64,000 nt of DNA from assembly GCA_028671895.1 (NCBI GenBank), contig CM053794.1, forward strand, positions 38,022,501 through 38,086,500, written 5' to 3'. A program made the position numbers and the translations under genes. The notes under the pieces were generated by a model. That model saw only the letters and a program-made list of their open reading frames with translations. It searched no databases and was not told where the DNA came from. Shown here one piece after another: positions 1 through 10,933 of the stretch (position 1 is its first letter; the number at the start of each line of letters is the position of its first letter). Source of the DNA: Oenanthe sinensis (Eukaryota > Streptophyta > Magnoliopsida > Apiales > Apiaceae).

Positions 1-212
1 GTGCAAATCAGAAGTAGGTCGCCTAATTTTAGGTCATACTATAATAATAACCTCTTTCTCTTTAGTTCCTTGATAAATTATATTGAAAACAATTTTTATT
101 TCTAATTAATTGAGAGGATGTAGTTGCAATAATTCACTAGTATTTTCTTGGTTGTATATGGTTTTTAGTTCCATTAGATCGATCGAGATATACTTCTTAA
201 ATTTATAATTTA
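1..212. other. AT-rich spacer, no gene seen
   Basis: I see no coding pattern, RNA gene or repeat boundary in this AT-rich stretch. It ends at the left tip of a Stowaway-like element. Confidence 0.5.
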
Positions 213-504
213 TACCCTCTCCGTCCCTATTTAGATGTTCATTTTGACTTTTTTTGCAGTAAAATCGACTAATGTTTGACTGAAAATTAAATATTGTTCT
301 TTTATAATTTTAAAAAACTAAAAAATAAATTTTAAAGTAGATTGTATATACTTTTCAATAATGTAAAATTTTATTTTTTTCATTTATATATTATTTTTAA
401 ATTATAGTCAAAGATAAGTTAATTTGATTTTATTAAAAATAAAGTGGACATTTAAATAGGGACTTAAAAACAAAGTGAACCTCTAAATAGGGATGAAGGG
501 AGTA
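213..504. mobile_element. Stowaway-like MITE (Tc1/mariner type)
   Basis: The left tip reads taccctctccgtcccta and the right tip, reverse-complemented, reads tactcccttcatcccta. These are matching terminal inverted repeats that continue into ttagatgttcatttt against ttagaggttcacttt. The tips match the known Stowaway terminus CTCCCTCCGTCC and begin and end with TA, the usual target dinucleotide. The element is 292 bp with an AT-rich, non-coding interior. A plant non-autonomous DNA transposon is the clear reading. Confidence 0.85.
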
Positions 505-949
505 ATATTTTTTTTGCAAAGCCTAAGAATCGTGAATTTTGAAACGTGGAGTAGGTGTAAATAAATAATAGTAATAATAAATTAAAGACAATTACATAAG
601 AATATGTCTAGCCCCCGTGAGAATAGCCCAAAGTATTGTGCATTGTGTTTGTCAAAAGTAAAATTACAATCATGGCCTCCGAAGAAGACTGCCATGGATC
701 GGATCGGATTCTCGTTCTCACACCGAATCCAGAAGCAGTGTGAACCAATTAAACACGTTGTCAAAGCACTGGCAACAAGAATCCATGTTACATTTTAAAA
801 TTTACAAAACATTTCTTAAATATTAACAAATTTTACGTATATAAGAGGCGTACATTGTAACGTAGGGATAATAATAATATGTATAAACAGGGTGTTTAAT
901 CCTAAGGCCGGGGAAGGAGTGAAAACGGGGAAAAAACAGAAGATAAACA
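505..949. other. Spacer, no supported gene
   Basis: A 64-codon ORF (604-798, plus) and a 60-codon ORF (582-764, minus) overlap here. Neither resembles a family I recognise and neither has flanking splice or promoter signals, so I treat both as chance. Nothing else is evident. Confidence 0.5.
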
Positions 950-1845
950 ATGAGAGAGCAAGTTGAGGCAATGGAAACACAACATAATGGCAATGGTAAT
1001 GGGACTGGCTATCCTCCTCCCAATCCACCCCCAACTGACCGCCCTGTCCGTGTTTACGCAGACGGGATCTATGACCTCTTTCATTTGGGCATGCCAAGAA
1101 ATCATTTCCAAACACCCACTTGATCGTTGGTTGTTGCAACGACGAGATCACACACAAATTCAAAGGCAAGACCGTCATGATTGAATCATAACATTATGAA
1201 TCTCTCCGTCATTGCAAATGGGTTGACGAAGTCATTCCTGATGCTCCATGGGTCCTTTCTGAGGAGTTTCTGGATAAGCATAACATTGATTACGTTGCCC
1301 ATGATTCTCTCCCGTATGCTGATGCTAGCGGAGCTGCCAATGATGTGTATGATTTTGTCAAGTCTATTGGAAAATTTATGGAGACGCAGAGGACAGATGG
1401 GATTTCCACGTCTGATATAATTATGAGAATTGTTTAGGATTATAATCAGTATGTGATACGGGATTTGGATCGTGGGTATTCAAGGAAAGATCTTGATGAG
1501 TTTACAGAAGATACAAGAGAAAGTCAAGGAGCAACAAGAGAGAGTTGGGGAAAAGGTCAAGACAGTGGCAAAGACGGCAGAGATGCATAGAAACGAGTGG
1601 GGGGAGAATGCTGATAGGTGGGTGGCTGGCTTTCTGGAAATATTTGAAGAGGGGTGTCATAAGATGGGGGACAGCGATTCGGGATCGGATTCAGGAGAGG
1701 TTGAGGAGGCAGCAAGGTGGTGGAACGATTGAGAATGGTAATGATGAGGAGGAAAATGAAGAGTATTATGATGATGATGATACTAAAGATGGCGATGAGG
1801 AGGAGGTGTATTACGATGATGAAGAAAAAGATGCCAGGAAATAGT
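950..1845 (+). pseudogene. Processed pseudogene of CTP:phosphocholine cytidylyltransferase
   Basis: The functional family makes CDP-choline for phosphatidylcholine synthesis. From 950, in changing frames, one can read the family's hallmarks: a PVRVYADGIYDLFH nucleotidyltransferase start, then LVGCCNDE, HCKWVDEVIPDAPW, YVAHDSLPYADASGA, GISTSDIIMRIV, an amphipathic helix with KVKEQQERVGEKVKT, WVAGFLEIFEEGCHKMG, and an acidic tail. No intron interrupts this, although plant genes of the family are normally split. There are several frameshifts, an in-frame TAG at 1436-1438 where family members have lysine, loss of the residues after the HxGH site, and a deletion of about 50 bases after RGYSRKDL. 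It is a broken retrocopy. I saw no clear poly(A) tail or target duplication, so reverse transcription is inferred from the missing introns. Confidence 0.88.
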
Positions 1846-2796
1846 TGGGGCAGCGATATTGTATTGATTGTTGTGATTTTCCCCCTGTTTCTTGTTTTTG
1901 TTTGAGGGATGACATTAGTTAATTGGTACCTACGGATTTTGATTTAATTTTAGAGCTCTCGAAATCTAGATTTCTTTTTTTCTTCGTATAAATGCCATCA
2001 ATGAAATTATAGAGAGTAGATAGAAAGGGAAAGCAAGAGGCAGATCAAAATTTTGATTTTCATGTCACCGTCTGGGATACTATAAAGTTGTAGTTCCCCT
2101 GCTTTGGTATCTGGCTCATCTGTAATCAGGATTCAGTTTTTACATTATTCAAAGTTTAGTTGTAGCGCAATATCCTAGACTGCTAGTGATGACTGGTGCT
2201 GTGTCATCTCCAACAAAAATGTGTATATAACTATATATACACATTACTAGTACATTCTGGTAGATCTCAGTTATCAACTAATTTGTATTGGATCTAGTTA
2301 TGGTTGTTCCTTTAAAAAAAAATTGTGCCTAATTATCTGTCATTCTCTATCTTTAAAATAATTTTATAAAAAAATTTCCGAAACATACTCTTATATATTA
2401 CAATTTTCAGTATTAAACTAATTCAAATATACAAACAATTTAATTAACATTCTTTTAAGATTGTATTTTGGAAGAGGGTCCATCTTGAATGATGTTAAAT
2501 CGTTAATGAATGAAAGATCATTATTGTTCAAAAAATAAAGGGAAAAAAAGGACGGGGAGAGTATTATAAGAATTATGAATGGTAATAATAATCTCCTAAT
2601 TATCATCTCAACGGTCATAATTATAATTATCATATTAATACCCAAACACCTCTCTCCCGCGAACCCTCACTCTCCGTGTATATACATGTACGTATATTGC
2701 TGCTACAAGTCTACTATTCGCCTATCTCTCTCCCTCTCTCTCGGTCTCTCTTCCTCTCTCTCTCGGTATATACATACACATTATATTTATATATTT
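1846..2796. other. Spacer and CDT1 upstream region
   Basis: It holds a MITE-like repeat (about 2305-2563) and a pyrimidine-rich tract with CT repeats (2723-2766) just before the CDT1 start, probably in its 5' leader. CCCGCGAA at about 2656-2663 is a near match, in reverse, to the E2F core TTTSSCGC, a plausible but weak regulatory site for an S-phase gene. Confidence 0.45.
2305..2563. mobile_element. Degenerate MITE, related to the copy at 22560-22800
   Basis: The right end, ggacggggagagta, is the reverse of a Stowaway-type tip. Interior blocks such as aaaaaaattgtgcctaatta, aactaattcaaatata and aacaattta recur in the same order at 22560-22800. The left boundary is not clear. It is most likely an old non-autonomous DNA transposon. 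Confidence 0.5.
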
Positions 2797-5700
2797 ATGG
2801 ATTCAGCTGATGAAATGAGAACGACATTTGAGTCGTTTAAATCGAAACAGATCTTAATCTCCAGCTCCAAAACGGCGTCGTTAAATGAACCCCTTAAAGC
2901 TCCCATTGAGAGTCTTTGGAGCTCCAAAACGCCGGATAAATCGGTTAATCCGACCCGCCGACTCCGAAATCGAGGTGCTGCTCTGTCGCTGAAACAAGTC
3001 CGACAGTGTGCCAAAAAGCTCCAAACCCGAGATCCGAAAACCCGACCCGGTTAAATCTATAGATGAACGCATCTCTTCGGAACTTGTTCAATCTCCTGTT
3101 CCGAAACCGAAAAGATCCATAAAGCTACCCGAACAGTAAGCCCTCAATTTTTGCTCTATCTCTCTCTATATATGAAATGTTAGAGATTTGTTAAAAATGC
3201 TAGTTTATACTTGCATGATGTTTTTTTACACTGTGTGTTGGTGAAATGAGTAATGTGTGATTCGAGTTTTGGGTGATTGAAACTCGTAATTAGGCGTAAA
3301 CTGAAGCTCTGTTGAATCAGGTTTTACGTTTTTTTTGTATGTCTTTCGGATATGTGATGAAAAGTTGTGAATTGTTTGCAGGTATGAGATATTGGATAAG
3401 TTATTTAGTAGTCTGGATATTTCAATTCGGTTACTTCGTGTTAAGGGTGCTGTGTCAACATTCACCAACATTTGCCCCAAAATGGAGTGCTTAACCGATA
3501 GGTATTATGATTGCAAGTCAAATTAATTAATGTTTTGTTACTGGTTTTTGGTGGTCGCTTATGCTGTTGGTTTGTTGTAGACGATTTTCTCATGGTCATT
3601 TGGCACAGTTGAAGTTTATATTCCCTGAAGCGATTGAGATTGAGAAGATTCTTATACGGGATGAGTGTACGTGTTGTATGAAGCCTGATCTTCATATGAG
3701 TTTGAATTTTGATGCAATTGAGAGTGATGGGAAGTCAAAGTCGAATAGTTCTAATAGTGGTAGTTTGCTATTGAGGAAAGCTTTTCGAGCCCGACTGTTT
3801 AAATTTTCAGAAGCTCATCCTGAGGTACGACTGACTTTATTTTCTTGTGTAGTAATTTTGTTGTGGAATTAATTATAACATGACTGTATGTTTCGAATAA
3901 AACAGCTCGTGCCTGCTTATTTTTTTGAGATATTTTAATTTAACACTTCGACGTGTTTTTTACAGTACCCGGTTTCAAGTCCGGGGTTTTTAATTCGTCT
4001 GCATTAAATTTTGGCAGATAATTTTTGAGTGATGTTAAAAGTGGTCTAGTATTGTTTTATTAAGCTTTTTAAGATACAGTATTTCTTAAAATTTATGTTC
4101 TGCATACAGGAGGATGAAGTTCCCGAAGCAACACTACCAGAGCCATTTAACAAGTCTAGACAAGGCTTGCCGAACATTGATACAATACATGCATCCAGCG
4201 TTTTCTCAACCAACCAGAAATTGGTGCTCTCCACTCAGCAGCCTGTATCAGCTTCCCATTTATCTCAATCTTTTAGGAGGGGATTCTCAAAACTAGCTTC
4301 AAGCAATGAAGCAGTGAGCACAAGCCAAGTGCAACCTGTGACTGTTTGTCAAACTACAGTTCTCCCAGTTTCAAAGCCATGCATTGATCTTTCTTCTGAA
4401 AATAAAGCGTCAACATCTATCAATTTTCCTGTAAAATCATCCATCTTCCCAAAAGACGATGCATCCGAGGTTATCCAAGCCTGTCCATCATCCTCTTGCC
4501 CACCAGCGACTCCAATCAAAATATTAACTTCCACAAATAATGAGGTTTCCTCCAAAGTATCTGATAGCATTCAAGCCACTCCTGTAAAATCCTTTTCACA
4601 ATCATCAAAATTGCTTACAACTCCAGCAAAGCACACAGGTGCTGAAGGCACTCCTGCAAAATATCTTTCAACTCCAGCAAAACTCATGACTGTCACACCC
4701 GTTCTACAGCCGCCAAAGAGGTTCTATATGAGTCCAGATGCTGATACAATAAGTTCACCTAACAAACTAGTCAGGCGGCCACAACATAGCAGGTCCCTGA
4801 AATTTGACACCCCTAAGAAAAAGGAACGTGTTGAGGAAGCATTTGACATCCCTATGAAGAAGGAACGTGTCGAAGAAGCCACTGGGGCTGGAAACTTGTT
4901 ACTTGACAGTGATATTTTCGATATACTTCCCGAGAATCTTCTTCAGTCGGTAAGTTGTATATATTTTTTTTCTTCTGAATATTATTTGCCCATGCTGTTC
5001 TTTGTTGAATGTTTTACTTTGATGGCGTTGGTAAGCATTGTGAGAATGGAAGCTATATCCATTGTAACTAGATAAAAGATGGGTGACCAAGACTTGTAGA
5101 TGTCGAAGACGACAACTTTATATTTTTTTTCTATTTCTTTATGCCAAGTAATAAAGAACCTTTGATATATGGGTTTTATACATGAATTTTCTGCATTAAA
5201 CAAATAGGAGAGACCAACTCCTTTTCAGAAGATTGCATACTCTGAAAGATTCTTCTATTTGAACTGATTTTGCTTGTGCTTAAAGTCTCTTGGAACACTG
5301 TAAAGTGTAAAGTCATACAATTTCTTTACTGTTCTTTGTGGTGACCATCTTATGTTATTCATATATTTAGAGTACCTTGTTCGACAGTACAAGGTATATT
5401 TTGGTTGTTGCGTAATGTGTACTTTGAAGATGATTACAAAATCTTGTTGGATATTGATTAAAAAAAAAAAAAAATCTTGTTGGACAATTAATGAAATTAG
5501 CTTCTTTTTTTCTGCTTCAATTGGATGGTAATGGTTAAACGAAGTCAGATCTTTGAAATGTGTGTTATCTGTTATGCTCTAGAAATTTACTAATATGGTC
5601 GGAGTTTAGATTAAAGTTTACTGCTTGAGGCTGTGATTTTTCTGTCTTCACTTGTAATAGGAGACTTGACACATTCCCTTGCTGCAGATTAGAGAAAAAG

Positions 5701-6314
5701 AGAAGAAAGTCATTGGAGGATCAGGACCCAGCAATCTCGCAAGCAAAGCGGCGCCAACAGATGATTGCTAGCTTACCTAAGCTCTTCGACATGGTTCATT
5801 ACTTTTTTCAGTCAATTATGCGTTCAACCATTACAAAAGGATGAGCTTATGCACAAAATTGTTGCAAGCCATTTAGATATCGTTGACAAAAGTAAGCCAT
5901 GGCTATAGGCAATAAAACAAAATAAGAAATCAGGAACACTTTGGCAAATTATTTGAATTTAAGTATGTTTTGTATTTACAGGAGAGGTTGAAGAGCAGCT
6001 CAGATTGTTACAAGAACTAGCTCCTGAATGGATTTATGAGAAGTCCGCGACTACAGGGGACATTCTTTTATGGTAGTAACTTTTTTATTTTCTTTTGATG
6101 GTAGCTCTTGTTAGCTTTTCATGATTGATGGTTGCAGATCTGCAGTCTTGTATTATTTGGTTCTAGTTAAAAAGTATTAGGCATGATTGCTACTATATTA
6201 AGGTATTAGTCAATTTCAGATATTAAAAGTACTTATTGTTACGTCTACTCTTGCAGCATTAACAAAATATCAAGTCCCGAGTCAGTACGAGCAAGATTGA
6301 CTGAAGCAAGATGA
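2797..6314 (+). CDS. CDT1: CDT1 DNA replication licensing factor (three frameshifts)
   Basis: CDT1 loads the MCM2-7 helicase onto origins with ORC and CDC6. Exons read as 2797-3135, 3382-3501, 3581-3824, 4110-4949, 5688-5891, 5982-6072 and 6257-6314, all with GT-AG introns. Plant CDT1 marks are visible: RLRNRGAALSLKQVRQ near the N-terminus, the geminin/MCM-region winged helix from YEILDKLFSSLD to RRFSHGHLAQLKFIFPEAIEI, EDEVPEATLPEPFN at the start of exon 4, a low-complexity Ser/Pro-rich linker, and a C-terminal MCM-binding winged helix (LPKLFDMVHYFFQ, VEEQLRLLQELAPEWIYEK, ISSPESVRARLTEA). Frame is lost at three places by one extra base each: near 3047-3050 (ccgg), 5714-5716 (ttggag) and 5838-5841 (aaaaggatg). 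Without these the product would be about 630 aa, versus 571 in Arabidopsis CDT1a. All splice phases agree if the three bases are ignored. Either a recent pseudogene or uncorrected sequence errors. Confidence 0.85.
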
Positions 6315-6908
6315 AGAATGCTCAGTGGAAAGCTGTCTAAACAAGACTCCACCTGCATCTTGCCCCTGTATATGTGGTTTGGCATTGTTTTTAACTTATT
6401 TTCTCATTCTGTCATTAACATCATCGTTCTGTAATTTGGTTCTTGATTTCGAATGATGAAATCCAATCAGAATTCTTAACCTCTAGTTGCTAGAAAAAAG
6501 CCAGCCTAGCTTATTCTTTAGTTCCCAGTAATTTATTGAAATTATTTGGTCCTGAAATGTATTGTTCTATTCTTAGTGAACATTAGATATGGTCTTCTTA
6601 TCCTTTATATTGTTACAAAATTAAGCATATATTGTACAAAATTAAGCTAAGCCCATTGCCAGATAAAAAAAGTATAATTTCTTAATGCATTTGGTTAAAA
6701 AAACCATATAAAAAATGCAGCACTTTTTTTTTGTTCTTTAGCATCATAATTAATGTATTTTATTTGACTGATTAATGATTGATAAGTTTCAATTCTTTTC
6801 GCCATGCGGCTTGTCAGAACATTATCAAGGTTTATTTGCATATATGCGCACTGCTGTTATTATTGTTGTTGTGTATTACAATGTTGAAGATATATCCAAT
6901 GAGGGAAA
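6315..6908. other. CDT1 3' flank
   Basis: AT-rich sequence, presumably the 3' UTR and terminator of CDT1. I see no gene or clear repeat. Confidence 0.4.
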
Positions 6909-7358
6909 ATGAACAACGATTCCCTCGTGACGAAAGAATATAAAGATCCGAGGAGAAAACCAAGAGGATCTAAATCAGGAAGAATGCATAATATGAGGCA
7001 AAGAGAAATGTTACAGTTCAGGACTCCCCAGCACCCAAGTTCAGGCACTAACAACTGGGGCGGTGCTTCACCAATGTTAGCTAGAGATGTGCCCAAGGAA
7101 TCCCTAGAGCAGAGGTACATCAATCTCAACTCTATTCGGACACGTGATGAAATCTTTCCGGTTCTGGATCATGAATTTTTCAAAAGCTTGATTGAGAAAG
7201 GATCAGAGTGTCCTCCCACACCTAGTCGCCATAAGGGAATCTTGTTGAGGTTCATATTTAGGCAAAAAGAGAAAAGTGTGCAGCTCGGCTTCCCTAAGAA
7301 GAAGAGATGGTTTCGCAAAATGGATCCCAAAAAAAGGTGGCCTCAAGGTTGGTGTTAA
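6909..7358 (+). CDS. Unknown basic 149-aa protein
   Basis: I do not recognise a named family. The ORF runs 149 codons from an ATG, is rich in Lys, Arg and Pro, and has no membrane segment or signal peptide. It starts MNNDSLVTKEYKDPRRKPRG and ends in a Lys/Trp-rich tail, FPKKKRWFRKMDPKKRWPQG followed by Trp-Cys. A length of 149 codons without a stop is unusual for this AT-rich spacer, and the composition is less AT-biased than its surroundings, so a real single-exon gene or last exon is plausible. The basic tail could be a nuclear localisation signal. It may also be a remnant of a larger gene whose upstream exons I cannot see. Confidence 0.4.
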   Translation: MNNDSLVTKEYKDPRRKPRGSKSGRMHNMRQREMLQFRTPQHPSSGTNNWGGASPMLARDVPKESLEQRYINLNSIRTRDEIFPVLDHEFFKSLIEKGSECPPTPSRHKGILLRFIFRQKEKSVQLGFPKKKRWFRKMDPKKRWPQGWC

Positions 7359-8298
7359 TCTGTCCAACAGTTACCATCTTCAAGTTATGGCATTTGTTAT
7401 GAGAAGTCAGATGTTTGGCATCATAGCTGTGCAAGGGTGAGGAGAGATCAGTGGCAACTCATTCGATATGCAAATGCAGTCAAAATATCATTTATAATGA
7501 GAATTTTCCATTCTTTCTGTATATATACCCCTTAAATCGGAGAGAGGCTAGTTGCTTCATGGTACATTTCTTATAATTTTTTTTTGCTGAGTTGCAAGGC
7601 TATAAATGAGGAAAAAGATAGTAAAAGTAACTTGGTAAATATGTATAAAAGATTATAGCTTTTATAAGTTATAAATTACATATTTTTTTTAATTTATATA
7701 TTATTTATATATAAAGTTTGTTATTATTTTTTTCTATGCAACAGACATGCAAAGGTTACTATTTAATCAAAATTAATTAATAAATGACTTCATATAAGAT
7801 ATAGTAATTAATTTTAATATTTCAAGAACATTAATCAATTACAATATATTAATTTTTTTAGGTTAATATAAAGGCTAATTAATTAATTAATATATATTTA
7901 TTCCATCATAATATTTATATTATGAGTTTGATAACTAAAATCTATTTAAATTCGCATAAAATTCAATAAAAAATCAACCAAACTATGTTTAAATTTATCT
8001 TGGAATTTATGAATTATTTCGGCAGCTGATCAGAAAAAACGATTATTCATTTGTTCATAATTATCATTTGCATTTTTTTCCGCGTACAAAAAAAGTTGTA
8101 CTCGGATTTCAATTTCATTAACATTTTCCAATTTAGTAGCGTAGAGAAAAGCAAAGCAAGCTCTACATAGTTGTATATGTTTCTAATTTGTAGTAGTATT
8201 CTTTTTCTCCATCTCCGTCTTTCTCTATACAGAGTCACCGAAATACAAGTCTCAACAAACAAAACAATTGTTGTATCTATTTGTAACACAGTGTATAC
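7359..8298. other. AT-rich spacer upstream of AHA1 gene
   Basis: Very AT-rich, with long runs of ttaatta and tatata between 7660 and 7960. The last 150 bases are the probable promoter and leader of the AHA1 gene. No further gene seen. Confidence 0.4.
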
Positions 8299-10933
8299 AT
8301 GGCCAAGTACGGTGAAGGGGACAAGAGATGGATTGTTGAAGACAGACCTGACGGCGCCAACGTTCACAATTGGCACTGGTCTGAAACTGATTGTCTCGAA
8401 TGGTCCCGCAATCTCCTAACCAACCTGCTTGCCGACCAAACTATCCTTAATGGTCAATGTAATTTATACATTAAAACTAAAAAACTCGATAAACTTCAAG
8501 GTGAAGCTTATGTTAATGTCCGTAAAGGTAAAATCATACCGCTTGACTCTTTCTTGGCAAGGTGAGGCCAAAGATTCTGATAATAAATCACTTTTAATTG
8601 TTGATGGGTTGGTTGAGGTTCCTTATATTTCTGACGAGAATGCTGATGAGGATCCTGAGATTAGGGTCATTGTTAAAGATGAGGGGCCCATTGGGAAAAG
8701 ATTTAAAGATGCGTTTTTTAAGCAAGGGAGGGAGTTTGTGTATGAGAAGGTTAGGGTTTATGTTAGTGCAATGGCGAAAGGGGGTCCGGTGAAGGATGAA
8801 TCGGAAGTTAAGAAGGTGAGTGGGGGAATTATTGGTAATGGGGAGGCGAAAAAGGTAGGAGGTGGTGGTGGAGTGGCATCGACGACTCCTGCGAAGAAGG
8901 AAGTGGTCAAGGAGAAGAGGAAAGAAGGGTTTAAGAGTATTAAGTTGAGCGAGAAGTTTAGTTGTAGGGCGAAAGATATGTTTGAGATATTGATGGATGA
9001 GAATCGGTGCAAGGGTTTTACTCAGAGCAATGAGAAGATTAGTAAGGAAGTTGGTGGGGAGTTTATGATTTTTGATGGAGCTGTTACCGGAACTAATGTC
9101 GAGCTTCAAGAGGGGAAATTAATTGTGCAGAAGTGGAGGTTTGGGAACCGGCCTGATGGACTTCAATCTACAGTATGTCTACTGAATGTTATTTTAGCAT
9201 ATGATTTCTTTTCTTCTAGTAGCCATATTGATTAATTGTATTGTTGTCTTACAATTTGATCACTACAAGTCTACTACATTCTTTAGTTCTTTTGTTATTT
9301 TACTGTATTAGTTGGATTAATTAGCTATGACTAGTAAGCTGATGAACTCCCCTCATTGTCAAATGATGAGGCTACTAGTTACATGCCTTGTAAGTTTAGT
9401 TAGACATTGCTAACGTACCATTGTTTATAATGCTGACGATGTTAAAATGGGTCCTAATTTATGTTTCTAACTTATTTTCTTGAATATTTTACAATCTTTT
9501 GTCTCTGATTTCATAGGTTGGATAACACAGTTTTCCTTCATTGAACCACCTGTAGATTGCAATTTAGTATTTGCAATCAGTATACATATACGAACTAGCA
9601 TAGGACAAATTATGTGAATTTAATCATTTATTTAAAGATAAAAGTACAGTTATAATAAATACATTTCAGCGAAAAATAAGAGAATTTGTAATTTCCGAAA
9701 GGAGTTGTAACCCTATGTTCTACTAAATCATGTAAAGATCCCGTAAATTTGATATTTCTTTTCGAATTAGACAACTATCTTTAAAGAAGCAAACAAATTT
9801 ATTTTCCTTTTTTATTGCAAATGAAAGTCCCGTAAATTGAATTATTGGAGTAACTTGTCTTTGAATGTCTCACACTAATCACTACAAATTTTATTTTGTT
9901 GTTCCCATGTTATTTCAATGGACTAGTTAGCCATGACTAATAATGTAACGAATGCACCCTTTCATTGTCTGAGGAAGAAGTTACCTACGTAAATAGGTTA
10001 AGGTGGACATTGCTAACATACCACTGATTGTAGTAGTTGATTATAATAGTTAGAGCTGTAAACGAACCGAACTCGGACGAACTTTTAACGAACTTGAACA
10101 AAATCTTAACGAACCGAACAATGTTCGGTAATTTTATCGGACAGAATTTATTGTCCAAACTCGAGTTCGGTAATAACACAAACTGTTCGCGAACATAGCG
10201 AACCGGACTGAACACGAACGGTTCGTGAACATTATATACATATTTATTAAAAAAATTATTTTAAAATTTATTTAATGTAAAAAAATTGGAGACAATTATT
10301 AATTAAATATTTCTCAACAATATAATATTAATTTTAAATAATTATAAAAAATATTTAAAATATAATGAATAATAAATATATTATATATACATATAATATT
10401 ATAAATATCCTATTTTTATCGAACCGAACACGAACTTAACGAACGAGCCGAACTCCAACCGAACACGAACCGAACTCGAGTCGAACATCTTAAAAGTTCG
10501 GTTCGGTTCATTAAGATTATCGGACAAAAAATGTTGTTCGAACTCGTGTTTGTGAAGCTTATCGAACTCGAACTCGGACGAACACGGACGAACTTAACGA
10601 ACAGTTCGGTTTGTTTACAGCCCTAATAATAGTTGATGATGTTGGAATGTGTGTTTTGCAGGCGAGACTGACTTTGGATGAACCAGAACCTGGGGTCACA
10701 GTTGTCAACCTAACCCAAACTGATGTTCCAGAGGAAGACAGGTTGGTTTATTTATACATTGCTGTTTGTCTTGGTTTGTGTTGTGTTGTATATTCTAGCT
10801 TTACTGACAATTTTTTCCACATATCTACCTGTAATGTAGATATGGTAATTCAACTGTGGTGGAGAACACTGAGAGAGGATGGAGGGATCTGATCTTCAAC
10901 AAGATAAGGGCTGTTTTTGGATTTGGAATATGA
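8299..10933 (+). CDS. AHA1-type activator of HSP90 ATPase (frameshifted)
   Basis: AHSA1/AHA1 proteins bind HSP90 in the cytosol and stimulate its ATPase. Exons are 8299-9172, 10662-10741 and 10840-10933. The start MAKYGEGDKRWIVEDRPDG and NVHNWHWSETDCLEWSRN are typical for the N-terminal Aha1 domain. After a charged Gly/Lys linker, the C-terminal AHSA1 (START-like) domain follows (SCRAKDMFEILMDENRCKGF, VELQEGKLIVQKWRF, EPEPGVTVVNLTQTDVPEED, TERGWRDLIFNKIRAVFGFG). The frame breaks at about 8541-8546: the reading started at 8299 stops at 8565, while the rest continues one frame over. Family members have a PGYEL-type segment here, and about 14 bases seem to be missing. The remaining splice phases agree. 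Intron 1 (9173-10661) carries a hAT MITE. Pseudogene or sequence error cannot be decided from this window. Confidence 0.85.
10051..10625. mobile_element. Non-autonomous hAT element
   Basis: The 575-bp element has inverted tips TAGAGCTGTAAACGAACC and, reverse-complemented, TAGGGCTGTAAACAAACC. It is flanked by a perfect 8-bp direct repeat ATAATAGT (10043-10050 and 10626-10633), the target duplication length of hAT transposons. Subterminal regions are crowded with the word GAACCGAAC and its reverse (cgaactcggacgaac and similar), possibly transposase binding sites. The middle is AT-rich and non-coding. It sits in intron 1 of the AHA1 gene. Confidence 0.93.

Noticed and set aside
816..1178. 120-codon minus-strand ORF over the cytidylyltransferase copy
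   Set aside because: It is antisense to the pseudogene's recognisable coding sequence and shows no family of its own.
8594..9109. 171-codon minus-strand ORF opposite AHA1 exon 1
   Set aside because: The plus strand is clearly AHA1; the antisense reading has no recognisable features.
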